Positions 25,431 to 38,473 of a stretch of DNA of 64,000 bases are shown here, in pieces. The stretch is taken from the NCBI GenBank assembly GCA_016859345.1, contig CM029118.1, positions 31,782,501 through 31,846,500 of the forward strand, written 5' to 3'. Below the pieces are notes generated by a model. It was not told the origin of the DNA, ran no database searches, and saw only the letters and a program-made list of their open reading frames with translations. Both the position numbers and the translations under genes were made by a program. The number at the start of each line of letters is the position of its first letter. Positions within the stretch are counted from its first letter, which is position 1. The stretch is from Istiophorus platypterus (taxonomy: Eukaryota > Chordata > Actinopteri > Istiophoriformes > Istiophoridae).

Positions 25431-26152
25431 AAGCCATCATAGACCTTATGCCAGGTGGACCTGGGTTATGAGTGCATTGACTGCTAAATTTTCATCCAAG
25501 TATTAAAAAATAATCATTATCTTTACTATTATGTCAGCTTGTCCAATTGTGTATAAAAGGGGAGGGCTTTTTCTTCACCAAGGAAAGAAATCTGCAATCA
25601 TCTACTTAAGTTATTTTCCCTTACAGGCCTTTTGGTGTTGCTGACCTGCCAGTGGATTCCCTCTTTTTCCCTCTTTTTAAGCATGTACCAAACTGTTGAT
25701 TTGGCCACTCCTAAAGTTTCTGCCAACTCTCTGAAAGGTTTGTTTTGATTTAAATGTATTGATAGTCTCAATTTGCATCAAAACCTCTTTGGAAGGCATA
25801 TTGAAAGTTCAGATGAACAAATATCAAATGCAAAGTCAAACCTTGGAGTCAACCCCAGATCCTTTATTTGCTTCTTTTGTCATAAAATGGAGCAGGCCAC
25901 ACCTGTCCATGGAACTGATCAACTGTCAATTGTCCAATTAATTCGGAGCCCCTGAAGATGAGGGACTATATATAAAAATAACTGTAATTCCTAAATGGTT
26001 AATTTGATATTCTTGTGAAACCCCTTGAATTAGAGGTGAGAATTCATACTTCAATCACAGCTTGATTCATTCATTTCAAATCCATTGTGATTGTGTACAG
26101 GGTCAAAATTGCAGAAGTTGTGTCACTGTCCAAATATTAATGAACCTAACTG
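25431..26152 (-). mobile_element. Tc1-like transposon, rearranged copy
   Basis: The right end is intact. CACTGTCCAAATATTAATGA followed by ACCTAACTG ends at 26152 and is followed by TA, the expected Tc1 target. From about 25556 to 25975 the sequence is the reverse complement of 350-703 in the first Tc1 copy; for example 25556-25600 mirrors 660-703. The element therefore reads on the minus strand. At the far left, 25440-25530 instead matches 1355-1440 of the first copy in the plus orientation. Two parts of one element thus face each other, which needs an inversion or a nested second copy. No usable transposase remains. Confidence 0.75.
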
Positions 26153-26154
26153 TA

Positions 26155-27190
26155 CAACAAGCATATGCATATTTGGTTTAACACTTTATACTTTGGACCA
26201 AAAGAGTCTATACATAATAAAAATGCCTTTGGAATATTTGGTCCAATACTTTGAATATATACTGTACCTTTTTATCAAAAATGTATTATGAGTGCATATG
26301 CAGGCACAAAGTGACATGAATCCCTGCCCAACGGAATTTCTGTGCTCTTCCCTGTCCACCACTCATCTTCTTTACCTTTCCAAAATTCTAGGGAACTGCA
26401 GTGACGAAGACTACACTAACTGGTGAGGGTGAAGGTAATAGTCAAAATGAAAGTGGATAACATGTAGAAAAGGATCTAAGTCCGGATTTGTCAGCAGACC
26501 AGAGTTGCTTGCTGCATTGCAAATTTCCTGGTAATGTCTGACTAGTGTCCTTGACTCTCAGTTGCAGTCGGTTAATGCTAGGGTTCAGAAAGACACCAGG
26601 AATGATTTTAAATATGCAATGATGCTTGACTGACAGCCTCAAAGAATGTGAACCAGGATTTCACTGAGAAGTCAAACTCCTTGACTTTTCACAGATCTCA
26701 GTTAAAAAAGGTTTTTCCTTCCACATTAGAGGTTTTGTTAGAGTGGAATCATCTATCTGCAATGAATGAAAAACACGTTTTAATATATACTCTGCTATAT
26801 TCATATGAAATCAGAAATTATGGAATCCTCCCCTGTATTTCCTGACCTCACCAAAGAATTGTTTACATTCCTTGACTTTCTTCTGTGTTGAAGACATTCT
26901 CACAAAATTCAAAGAACATCAGGACATTCCTTAAACAGTGAAAAGCCTGCTCACGATATGGGGGTCAGAGAGGAGAGAAGAAAGGGAGACAGAAAAAAGT
27001 CAGAGCTGTCTATTGAAAGTGAAGGGGGAGAGAATGACAAGGAGAAAGAATGACAAGGAGGAGGAGGAGGGTGCCGGCCAGCCCTGCAGAGGTCATTTTG
27101 CCCTGCTATGGTCATATTAAAGACCAGAAGACCCCCCTAACCCTAGTGAATGGACCCAGTTCAAGTGCAGACAACCTTCCCAATAGGGTG
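26155..27190. other. No recognisable feature
   Basis: Short frames at 26442-26642 minus and 26938-27120 plus carry no motif. 26990-27080 is purine-rich (GAGGAGGAGGAGG). Confidence 0.45.
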
Positions 27191-27207
27191 CACACACACC
27201 ACACACA

Positions 27208-27251
<44 letters not shown>

Positions 27252-27255
27252 CACA
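27191..27255. repeat. (AC)n microsatellite, interrupted
   Basis: AC dinucleotides with CC, AAA and CG interruptions. Frames of His-Thr or Cys-Val over it are artefacts. Confidence 0.95.
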
Positions 27256-28904
27256 TGCATTGACACAGATGCACACAAGTTTTGCCCCCAGTGTCCAGTC
27301 ATCACTTTCATGTGCGCACATGGGTTGTTGGGCAGCCTTTTAGAGACCTTTCAACATGCAAGGGGTAATAGGCTCCCTAGCTGAATAAACTTGTTCCATT
27401 AACAATGATATGGCTCCAGAGGATACTGGGTAGGTGGAGGAGGGAGAAGTGAGGAGGCCATCAAGAGTGCCCGGTCACTACAAACACACTCAAACTTTAA
27501 CTGTGGAATTGCACTGTCCCTTTTTTCAGTGAAGTTGCAAGTAATAAACTTGCCATTTTTTTTTGCAATTTTTAGCATTTTAAAAAACAAAAAAAATAAT
27601 AAAATTTTCAGTCTTAGAAATGAAGTTAATTTAAAGTGATGGGCATCACTTTCCTTTTCTATACTTTTACAGTAAGTGGTCTGCTAAAAAGCACAATATT
27701 TTTCGTCTGGTATTAACTGCAGTCAAAATACTCCATTCATGAAATTTATTTATTTTATTTGTTTTACTCAAAAACAAGTTGCATATGTTCAGCTCATTTA
27801 TGCCAACAAAAATAGAAGTTCCAAAAAGAAGTCCAAAACCTGTTGTAGTAATTATAGAGAAAGTTAATTTAAAAAACACTGATGTGTCATCAGGTTTTAA
27901 TTATGTATTATGATAGGTTAGAAACAGTTACAATAGTCTGGTCAATTTTGACTGTGGACAGAAAAGTTAGTAATATGACATGAATACAAATCAAGGGTTA
28001 AACTTGCTTAGCCTCACTATCATTTTTTTGTACTTTCTTCTACTATCGCAAGGGAAAATTGGAATTATCCATTCACCTTCAATGTATTAGGGTGGAAGCA
28101 GAAATCTCAGGGACAGATATCTCAAAACCTAAATAAAACCAAATCTATCTGCATGAAGAGATACCACTAGAGGTAAGAAAAAAAGGAAATATGGGCCAAT
28201 TGTCTCTTTAAATGGACTGAGAGAAGACCAGCTGTTGTATATTTTAGTAACAAAAAAGTTCACCTCTGTCTGAAATATGAAGTTCCAAAACACAATAATA
28301 TAAACCAAATATTAATAAACAAAATATTAATAAACATCCTAACATGCCTACTATATTAGGTTCCACTTACAAAGTATCTCACTACTGCAGATAATATTCA
28401 ATTTAAGTAGCAAAACTGAAAATAGAACAGTAAAAGGTATTGTGATTCTCTGGAGGAAATGGAGTTTGGACTAATGATAACAATCTGTGCAATTGTTTTA
28501 CTTTGTTTAATTTGTTTGCACTGTATGAAGATGTGCAACAGTGCCTAAAAGTGGGAGTTGGCAATGCAATATGACATGATATGAGCTGGCCAGAGTGCTA
28601 TAGCAGCAAGCATGTGGGAGGTATGCTGCAAATAATTGCAAAGAGCTTTTTTTGTTTTGTTGAGTGGTAGACAATGAATGATGACCTTTATCCTTGAAAA
28701 AATTTGGTTTAGTTTCTGTCTCTGTCTTTTAATCTGAAGGAACAAAAACCAACTGATCTCAGTGCTGGGTTTTTAAAATGAGAAAAGGACTGGAATGTAC
28801 CCGAGTGGATCTGGCCTGACCAGACAGTTGAGTGGATGACACTGTGGGGAACGAACGAAGCAACGTTGGACAGACAGTTTAGCTCATTCGAGTTTAAGGG
28901 AAGG
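27256..28904. other. No recognisable feature
   Basis: AT-rich sequence; short duplicated phrase AATATTAATAAACA at about 28309-28333. No supported gene. Confidence 0.45.
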
Positions 28905-30172
28905 CTAGTATTTTTTCTTGTTTAGTAAAGTGAAGGCATCTATTGAAAGTATGGCATATAAGTAGTTGATAATGCCATGGGGCTCAGTGATAATTAATCC
29001 CCAAGACCAAGCGAACTTAAATGCAAATCTTAAAGGACCAATTGCTGAATTTTCCCTGGGATCACAGGCACAAAAATGAGATGGATCAAGCAAATGAAAT
29101 CTAAGTTCTAAAAACCCTACGCTATGTGAACAGAAGATATTTCTGTACCAATGGGATAAATTACATGTTCATTGTATGATAAGACTTTAAATTGAGACAA
29201 AAAAAGTATAGCCAGCAAGGCAGAGACACCAGTCTAAGTGTTCATTGGTGAGCTTGCTCTGGTATAAACTTTTTGCTGTGTTATAAATTTTTCATTGTAA
29301 CAGTCAATTACACTTTCACAGTTATTCTGCTTGATGATACAACTTCAGGTGATCGAGTTTTGTGGTTCTTACTTTTGAGCTTCGAGCACATTTTTTTTTA
29401 AAATAGTGGCATTTGCCACTCCTCAAAGGGGAAGATGTTGGACTGCAATTGAAGCAAACTGGTACCATGTTGTTCCCATGATGCTCCCATTTCCCAACAT
29501 GGACACATATTTCTTAGTCTGCTCATTCTTAGATAGGATTTTAAACAGTAAACCACTATTTGCATCAGCTATTACCTCAGATAATATGTTTTCTAAAACT
29601 TGGTTGCTAAATAACATAAGTGAGGTGACTTGTAAGTGATCTAAGTCAGGCTGCATTTGAAATTTTTGCTTGTATTTTGGTCCAAACCAGAGTCTGCCTA
29701 TTAAGTACACGGGCCCTTGAGTAAACAACAAATTATTTTACCACTACTGCCTTTGCTTTGACAGCAGGGAAATTGGTAATGTTATCCTCTAAGAGAGAAG
29801 TTAGCTTTTCCTGAAATTCTTGCTAAATTGAAATTTTTTTGGTTTGCCATAGGACATGTATATTTGTTGGTCAGCCTGGTTACCCTCAAATTAACCCCAT
29901 CAAGAAATAATGTTGATTTTCAAATGTATGCTCATTGGTTAGCCAGCTGACCTCTGAAGGACCTAAAAAAATATTTATGAATATAGTGGCATGAGAAAAC
30001 TAGAAAGACTGCTAAACGGTTCTTTGGCTTTGCCCACTGATATTATGTCTACCTGGATTGGAGCTAGCTGCATTGTAATTGTAAAGTTCAAAAAGTAACC
30101 TGCCCTGATCTGGAAAATAGATCTTCTTCTCAGCATTTTGACTTGCAAGAAAAGCACAAGAGTTAATAACAA
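28905..30172 (-). other. Cluster of short minus-strand frames, unclassified
   Basis: Three consecutive minus-strand frames (28905-29093, 29423-29731 and 29975-30172; 62, 102 and 65 codons) lie just beside the duplicated segment at 30258-30500 and are the longest clean frames of the region. Their translations look more protein-like than the surroundings (for instance TQGPVYLIGRLWFGPKYKQ in the middle one), but I do not recognise a family. They may be pieces of one degraded mobile element that also includes 30258-30500. No end repeats, primer-binding site or polypurine tract was identified, so a retroviral origin is not claimed. Confidence 0.3.
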
Positions 30173-30257
30173 TAGACATTGCTATGTTCTGTTCAAGTGT
30201 CCTTGTAAATCATGAATTAGGCAATTTTTTTAGATAAGCAATTTTTTAAAATGTGAA

Positions 30258-30500
30258 GACAGTGTTAAATTGAAAGGAATCTCTGATAATGATGAACCTA
30301 CAGAGAATTATCAGCTGAATCTGCAGCTCCCCTTGGTTTAAGGGGATTTATGGTGAGTTTCAACAGGTTGTTTATCTGTCCAGACCTGAACTTTACCATT
30401 CTGGTTCACTCTAACCACTATCATAGCATTGTTTTTGGCTGCAGCAGGCAGGGAAACAACTAAAAAGCCACTGTATACTACCTGCAGCAAACAGACAAAG
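30258..30500 (-). repeat. Unclassified duplicated segment, copy A
   Basis: Colinear with 55687-55925 over about 240 bp in the same orientation. Matching landmarks include ACAGAGAATT, a GGTTTAAGGGGAT/GGTTAAAAGGAGT pair, GCATTGTTT followed by GCAGCAGG, and CTACCTGCA...GCAAACAG...GACAAAG near the right edge. On the minus strand both begin with a pyrimidine-rich run ending in GCAGGTAG, followed by a short open hydrophobic reading. By eye similarity is roughly two thirds or more. The element family is unknown. Confidence 0.65.
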
Positions 30501-33500
30501 AAAGTTAGATTAGAATTAGATTTAGCAGCTAAAAAGTCAGGTGATTCCCTCAGGAGTTGGTAGAGACCAAAACAGAGCTACAGGAGGGGGAATATTAGAC
30601 TTACATTCACCAGGTGAACACAAAAACCACTCCAGCTGAATAATCTTGTTGCTTTGTAACTGCAGAATGTGGAAATAAGCAACTGTTTTACCACAAATTT
30701 AACATATCAATTCATGACTTTTTTCTGCTGAAAATGAGTGAACAAAAAAATGCTGTTGACGGTTTAAGTATAACAAAAAAAAAAAAAATGGGAGGAAATA
30801 GGAAAAGGGGGAGAACCTCAAAAAATTGGGAAAGCATTTGGAAATTGTGAAAAAAAGGCAAAAATATATTTTAGCTATACAAAACAACAGATTAGAGGGG
30901 ATAGAAGGAACAGGATACAGAAAAAAATATAGAAGGAAATGTATATATCAAAGTTAGGTAGCAATGCAGTCTATTACCCTAAACCTGTGCATAAATGTAA
31001 TTTGTGTACAAAACTAAAAGTAAAGTTTTATGATGTTGTCAGTATACTTGGAATATACAGTTTATAGATTATTATGTATGCATAATGAAAACAGTATGAA
31101 TATAATGAAGTATAGTGTGAAAAGTAATAATATGATTAAATTAACAAATATAAACTATATTCAGAAATTGTCATAACATCCCTCCCTTTACACATTTATA
31201 GAATAACGTCAATCTTTTTCAATCTATGGCTTCCTGTTGTCATACAGCCAAACAGTGGCCAACAATGAATGAAAGTTAAAAAGAAAAGTGACTCAATCTA
31301 CAATGTAAGTGGAAAATACATGTTGTTGAAAGTAGGAAAACCCTAAATGCACTGCCAACAAAATCTACCTAAGTAACATAAAATAATTCAATTAATCATG
31401 AGGGATAACACAGACACATTAATATCTAATATCTAAATAATATAATGAAATTATTAATGAACTAACACTCAAATAAAGATTATGTATCCAAGAACACACC
31501 TAACTTTCCCAAAAGAAAATAAACCCCACAATTAACATGGAATGATTTTATTCAACAGTAACAGTCATATAAAATACTAATAAACATTCATTTTCTATAA
31601 TTTCTTCTAAAACATTCTTCTGATTAACATACTGTATATGTGTTTATATTTACATGCATTATAATCACACAACAAGAAATTATATACAGCTCACTCTTCT
31701 TTAACCAGTACCCCCGGCACCTCTACACTGTTCCCTCTTCACCTAACCTAGACTCTCCAAGGCAAAGTCCAAGGAAGAGCCTGCACAACTCCCATTGTTT
31801 TGTAATGGGAGTTTTTCCAAGACAGCAGTGTTTTCAGCAATAATGAGCACCAGGGTCTGATAGGTAAGCATCTTGGTGACTATTGATCTGAATGAGGGAC
31901 CCCAAAGGTTACAAAACAGCATAAAATGCCATTATAACAGGTATCGTCAATTTCGCTATCCAAGCTCCTAATGAGCTAAATTCTCTCATTTTATGAGGGG
32001 TCTGGTTGTGTTTGGCCCTTCTGCAAGCATATTCTCTTCTCTTAAACAACCCCCTTTCACTGCATCTGGAATCATTCCACTAAAGCAATACACTCACTGT
32101 CTTGTACCTTGATGGGCTCTGTGACACAAGTGGGTTGAATTTCAACAGAATGCAGGCATAATAGTTCATATATAGCATGATGACTAGTTAGGTTCTTCTT
32201 AAACTTTATAATTTATGTATCTGTACAACTGTTTCTGAAAAAAGGATTGCACATTGTTCTCTGGATATGGTCTCTCCTCTGTCACAAAGCTCCTAGATCT
32301 GCTCACCTGTGTGTGAGATATCCCAAGTGCAATTTGTGATTAACATTGACAATAGTTAAGACACCCTTCAGTAAAGACTGCAAGTAGTCGCAAGTTAAAC
32401 ACAAGATGGTGACAGATCTGAATAGGGCAGCTTTGTAATGGGTTTTATCTTAAATTCACTTCATTTGTGTCAGTAAATCCCTTTTAAAGGTGCAAAGAAA
32501 AGATAATAATTCAAATCAATGCAATTATTGCATGTTTACCTTCAATAGAAATGCTTCATGGCCCATGCATTTATAAAGTTTCACTATTTCAACCAACCAT
32601 AGGGTGAGCACAAAGTACCCACAATCCAAATAACCTATACACAATTTTTAAATTTAACTGAACAATGTACTGAGGTGACTAGTTACTTAACCTGCAGTAA
32701 AATTTAGCATCTTGTAAATTAGGCAAATAAAATAAAAATCAACGTTGCAGGCCTGTTATAACTCCACTTTTTTCAGCTAGGGTCTCCATTATCCAAGAGT
32801 AGTTTGTAATCAGTCTGTGCCCACATCCTCTGTTTATCAAGTCACTCTGAAATCCATAGTGTGTTCACCAACAAACTCAATCTCATGCAATACAATAGAC
32901 CTCACTGGTGGCTAACCCAATGAACCCCAAGCCTTTCTGATAGCACAATATAACTCGAGGGTAAACCTAGAACACATCAAGTCTCTTCCAGGCATGACAA
33001 AAAAGGAATGTTGCACATTTGAAATTCCAAAAGCTGGGCATTGCAATGGATTGACTGAACTGCCACATCGAGCCACAAGGGCAGTGCTTTTACATTGGTC
33101 ATGCTTAGAACAACCAAAAGGCTTAATGATAGTCGAATCTGGTGGTGGGTGAGGTATGTTGGGTTGATTTGCATCTCACATGGGTGATTGAGACTCACAA
33201 TTCCTTGCTCCGTGTCCATTTTGTCTTTTTTATAATTCATATGGTGTCTCCTCAGTGTCTCACACTGGTAAAGACAGTGTAATATGAATGAGACCTTCTG
33301 GTATCATGACTTCTGTTAGTAGAGCCACAACAAAAAAGGTATTTTTATGGCTATGCTTTTCTCACTGAAAATATTCTTCCAGTCTTTTTGGCAAGTGTAT
33401 TTTAAAATTTCACTCCACTTCAGCACTATTCAACACAAAAGCCCAACATCAATTAATCATATATTAATCTCTAATTTTACTTACCAGACAGTTGGTGTTG

Positions 33501-35344
33501 GCTGTCTGTTGTTTAGACCAGTGCTATGTTATTAACAGTCCCTGTGGAGACAGAAACAGAGACACTGTCCCTTGAACCACCCATTTCCTGGTTAGTGCTG
33601 AGGATCCCTGCAGGTTCCTGTTGAAAATGGCTATCTGGGACACACGCACATACAGTAAGAGTCATGTGGTGACTAGAAGCCAACCTCTAAAGGAAGTAAC
33701 ATCCATGTGTCGTCTGTAACAATAAACACAAGGGGGCCTGTATTCCTCAGTATCCCCTGCTATTCTTCTTCACAGGCAGAAAACAGTGTGGAGGGAAGTA
33801 AGAAACAATGCTTTTCCTGTGACACAAAAGACCCTGAGCATTGTGGTCATCTAGTTAGATACTGATGATGCATTCATTCTTGTCTTTCCTCTTCTTCCTC
33901 ACCAATACTTGTCTCTTAACAGGATGGGACTCAGATCAAGGAAAGGAAGGGAGGAAAGTGAAGAAGACATAAGTGAACAGAACTGGGAAAGATGTTTGTT
34001 TATATCCTCACACACCCTCTTACTCATGTAGTGGCTAGGTCAGAAAGAATAAAGTAGAGGCTTGGATTTTTCAGTCCTAATACTGACATTAATGTGTGTG
34101 TTGTAAGAGCTATGGGTCATTCTTCTTGTCCATTCTGACCGAAGGGATGCCTTCCTAATGCGACTACACTGCAAGTGATGAGGGACGAATTCAACAGTTC
34201 AGTGCAATGTTTTCCATGGTACAGCTGAGAATAACCTGAGTCGTCAGTAATCTGAATTAGACAGATCAAGTGGGGATTTTCTTAATTTACAGTATTTTAA
34301 GTAAGAATTTCTTTGGCTTTCCAAAAACAGTGGATAAAACTTTAACAATAAACCTACCAGGATGATTTGATGGACTGAGACTGCTGAGGGTTCATATTAG
34401 CTTTGGCCGAACATCATAATCCATTTTTGCACTAAATGAGGATTGCAGATTTATCCCTTATTGTTTTACACTGTAACCATGCTTGTAGATGGATTACCTT
34501 ATGGCCAGTATAGATAGGAGAAATTATTCATGAGGATTTATAGTGTGTTAAAGGGTTGGTCTGTAACTATAGAATCTATTCAATAGTAGCTGTGGTAGCA
34601 GCTACACCATGAACAACCTACCCAATAATTAATATGCACCTCTGAAAAAATGTGACTAAAGGCTGGTGCTATGGTGGTTGAGGAGATACCACATGTGGAA
34701 TTCAAAAAACTGCAACTAGTATGCTTGGGCTGCTTGTGTTTACTCTTAGAACTTTCTAACACTAAAGAAGACTGTTGAAAGTGAATACAACATTTGAGTC
34801 ACTATTGAGTCACTAGTATCCCTTGAGTCACACTGCTAGCATGGCTAAAACTTTATTATTCCAACAGAGAAAAGTCTGCTCTATTAAATTAAATACAAAC
34901 ACTGTAAAGACAAAGTTGGCTAAGGAATATATCTTTGCTCACTGGAGAGCAGCTCAGCAGCTCAATAAGATCACTGGTGGCTGGAGGTCTCAGCTGAGGT
35001 CATAAATGCTGGCCCTTAATGTAGACTCAGACATTCGGACATGGACAGATGACAAATTTTACGTCATACAATTAAAGCATGATACGCCATGATAAACAGA
35101 CAATACACTGATGTAGTACTTGGATTTAGTGTTGGTATCAGACATTCAACTATAAATCAGAAACTTCAATTCTTATTAAATCTTGCTAAATTATGAACTT
35201 AATATTCATGCAGACACCAGTCACTGAGGCAGAAGGGGGCGGGGGGGGATACAGGCAAATAAATAAGTAAGAGTTCAAATGCTATAGTCTGGATTCTTAC
35301 GGTCATGGAAACAGCTTGACATTTTGAAAAGTTTTTTTCCAATG
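30501..35344. other. No recognisable feature (about 4.8 kb)
   Basis: Very AT-rich, with A runs (30774-30788). Overlapping small frames such as 32977-33240 minus carry no motif. No repeat or gene supported. Confidence 0.45.
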
Positions 35345-35473
35345 TGCACAGTGCACAAGGAGAGAGGAAGAGGCAGTGAAAAGGGAAGCTCGGTGTATCA
35401 TGGGAAGTCCCCTGGTAGTCTAAGTCTATAGCAGTACAAAGAGGGGACGGCTCGAGCTAATGCTGAGCCAGTT

Positions 35474-37752
35474 CTAACCATAAGCTTTATCAAAGAGGAA
35501 GGATTTAAACCAACTCCTAAATGTGGAGAGGATGTCTGCTTCTTGGACCCAAACTGGAAGATGGTTCCACAGCAAAGGAGCCTGATAACTGAAAGCTCTG
35601 CCTCCCATTCTACTTGTGGAGACTCTAGGAACCACTAGTAGACCTGCATTCTGGGAGTGAAGTGTTCTACTGGGATAGTAAGGTACTATGAGCTCTTTCA
35701 GATAGGATGGTGTCTGGACATTAAGGGCTTTGTAGGTGAGGAGGAGAATTTTAAATTGTAATCTCGATTTCACAGGGAGCCAATACAGAGAAGCTAACAC
35801 AGGAGAGATATGATCTCTTATTCTGCTTCTTGTCAATAGTTTCACAGCAGCATTCTGCATTAGCTGGAGACTATTTAATGTTTTATAGGGACAGCCTGAT
35901 AATGGAGAGTTGCAATAATCAAGCCTAGTACTAACAAACGCATGTAAAAGTTTTTCTGCATCATTTTGAGAGAGGATGTGCCTGATTTTTGTGATTATTA
36001 TGTAGGTGAAAAAAGGCAGTCGTTGAGGTTTGCTTCATGTGGGAGTTAAAGGACATGTCCTGATCGAAGACAACTCCTAGATTCCTAACGGTGGTGCTAG
36101 AGACCAGAGCAATGCCATCTAGAGTAAGTATGTCATTAGATAATGTGTTTCTGAGGTGTTGCAGGCCAAGTGGAATAACTTCAGTTTTATCTGAGTTCAA
36201 TAATAGAAAGTTCCTGGTCATCCAGATCTCTATATCCCTAAGACATGCTGGAAGTTTAGCTAACTGATTGGTTTCGTCGGGCTTCATTGATAGGTACAAT
36301 TGGGTGTCATCTGCATAAAAATGAAAGTTTAAGGAATGTTTCCTGATAATATTGCCTAAAGGAAGCATATATATGGTGAATAGAACTGATCCAAGCACTG
36401 AACCTTGTGGAACTCTGTGACTAACTTTTGAGTAGATGGAGGATTCATCGTTAATGTGCATGAATTGAAATCGATTTGATAAGTAGGACTTAAACCAGCG
36501 AAGAGCGATTCCTTTGATGACAATAAAATGCTCCAGTGTCTGTAATAGGATTTGATGGTCAATAGTGTCAATTGTGGCTCTAAGATCTGACAGAACAAGT
36601 ACAAAGACAAGTCCTTTATCTGATGCGTTTATTAGATCATTCGTAACCTTCACCAGTGCTGTCTCTGTGCTATGATGCCTCTAAATTTTGACTGAAAATA
36701 AGCTGTTACTATGTAAAAAGTTGCAAAACTGGTTGGCGACAGGTTTCTAAAGGATTTTAGAGAGAAAGGGAAGGTTAGATATGGGTCTGTAGTTGGCTAA
36801 AACATCTGGATCGAGGGAAGGTGTTTTAAGGAGAGGTTTAATTACAGCTCTCTTAAAGGACTGGAGTACATAGCCTGATAATAGGGACAGACTGATTATG
36901 TCTAATAGATAAGTGCTAAGTAGAACTTCCTTAAGCAGCCTGGTTGGGATGAGGTCTAAGAGACAAGCTGATGGTTTAGATGAAGAGATCATTGAAGTTA
37001 GTTGGTGAAGGTCGATGGGAGAGAAACTGTCTGTCTGTATAAATCAGGTTTTACAGCTGTTTCTAAGGTTCCTATGTTTGAAGATAAATTGGTGCCAGTT
37101 GAGGACAGGAAGAGGTAAATTCTGTCTCTAATAGTTAGAATTTTATCATTAAAGTAGCTCATGAAATCTTTGCTACTGAGAGCCATAGGAATACATGGAT
37201 CAATAGAGCTATGACTCTCAGTCAGCCTGGCTACAGTGTTGAAAAGAAACCTAGGGTTGTTTTCATTTTTCTCTATTAAAGATGAATGATAGGCTGCTCT
37301 TGCATCGCTGAGGACCTTCTGGCAGGTTTAAGACTGTCATTCCTGGATAAGCAGGATTGTTCCAGTTTAGCTGAGCGCCATATCCTTTCAAGTTTTCGTG
37401 TTGCTTGCTTTTAAATATGGGTTTGGGAGTTAAACCATGGAGCTAACCTCCTTTGTTTTATTGTCTTCTTTTTTAGAGGGGGTATAGAGTCAATTGTTTT
37501 TCTTATTAAGCCTGAAGCGCTATCAACAAGCTGATCAATTTGGGAGGGGCTAAAGTTAGCATACTCTGTTATATTTTGATATGGGAGTGAATTTAGCACT
37601 GATGGGATCACTTCTTTAAATTTAGCTAAAGCATTATCAACTAGAAATCTAGTAAAGACATTTTTACCTAATGGTGTGTAATCCAGTAACAAAAGTTCAA
37701 AGGTTATTAAACAACGGTCTGAGAGAAGAGGATTCTGTGGAAAAAAGATCAA
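35474..37752 (-). pseudogene. L2 ORF2 reverse transcriptase pseudogene
   Basis: Reverse transcriptase that copies LINE RNA at the nicked target. Blocks in order on the minus strand: 37411-37752, the post-endonuclease linker ending LAPWFNSQT; 36747-36992, RT entry with NYRPISNLPFLSKIL; 36430-36653, a degraded first catalytic block; 36390-36425, RVPQGSVLGSVLF (block B); about 36300, FHFYADDTQLYLS containing the YADD active site at roughly residue 117 of the 230-codon frame 35961-36653; then LLLNSDKTEV and NLGVVFDQDMSF; 35474-35860, the C-terminal domain with DHISPVLASLYWLPVKSR and FKILLLTYKALN. Each block lies in a different or interrupted frame, so no complete protein exists. The DDTQLYLS and NLGVVFD signatures place it in L2 rather than RTE or L1. 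Confidence 0.88.
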
Positions 37753-38340
37753 GTGTTCAATTTCTATGCCATAGGTCAGAACAAGGTCGAAGGTATGGTT
37801 AGAACAATGAGTGGGTTTATTTACCCTTTGGGCAAAGCCTACTGAGTCTAAAAGTGAGATAAACGCAGTACTGAGGATATCACTATCAACATCAACATGA
37901 TATTTAATACTGAATATTGAAATTGCCTACAATAGTTATTTTGTCTGTACTAATGACTAAGGTTGAAAAAAACCCTAAGAATTTGGATAGAAATTCAGAG
38001 CATGGTCCAGGAGCACGGTTCACTATAACAAATAGAACAGGCTTTTAAGTTTTCCAGGTCGGGTGTGTAAGACTAAGAATCAGGCTTTTGAATGAGTCCC
38101 AGCTGATTTTAGGTTTAGGATTGATTAACAGGCTTGAGTTGAAAATGGCTGCAACTCCATCTCCTCGGCCAGTGTCTCTGGGAATATGAATATTAATATG
38201 ACGGGGGGTGGATTCATTTAAGCCAACAAATTCATCATGAGACAGCCAGGTCTCAGTAACAAAATCAAAGTGATGATCTGATATCCAATCATTAACTAAT
38301 ACAGCTTTGGGTGGGAGTGATCTAATGTTTCAGAGTCCAC
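37753..38340 (-). pseudogene. L2 ORF2 apurinic-type endonuclease, degraded
   Basis: Minus-strand translation of 38040-38230 gives DTGRGDGVAAIFNSSLLI and WDSFKSLILSLT, matching the GRGGGVA and SFE blocks of the L2 endonuclease. This enzyme nicks the target strand to prime reverse transcription. The frame is broken at least once before the linker. The N-terminal catalytic blocks fall near 38280-38470 and are not readable in one frame. Confidence 0.7.
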
Positions 38341-38473
38341 ATTTAATTCTCCTACTTTGCTGTGTTTCAGTATTGGAGGTCTTTATTTTAATTAGGTTAG
38401 GTTATTCAGTACAACTCCTCTTCTGCATGTTGTTGAGTTAATTCATTTAGGTGGTCGGGGACAGACACAGTCT

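Noticed and set aside
27050..27343. 97-codon frame with His-Thr repeats
   Set aside because: Explained by the AC microsatellite.
28905..30500. Endogenous retrovirus envelope
   Set aside because: No long terminal repeats, primer-binding site, polypurine tract or recognised retroviral motif could be shown.
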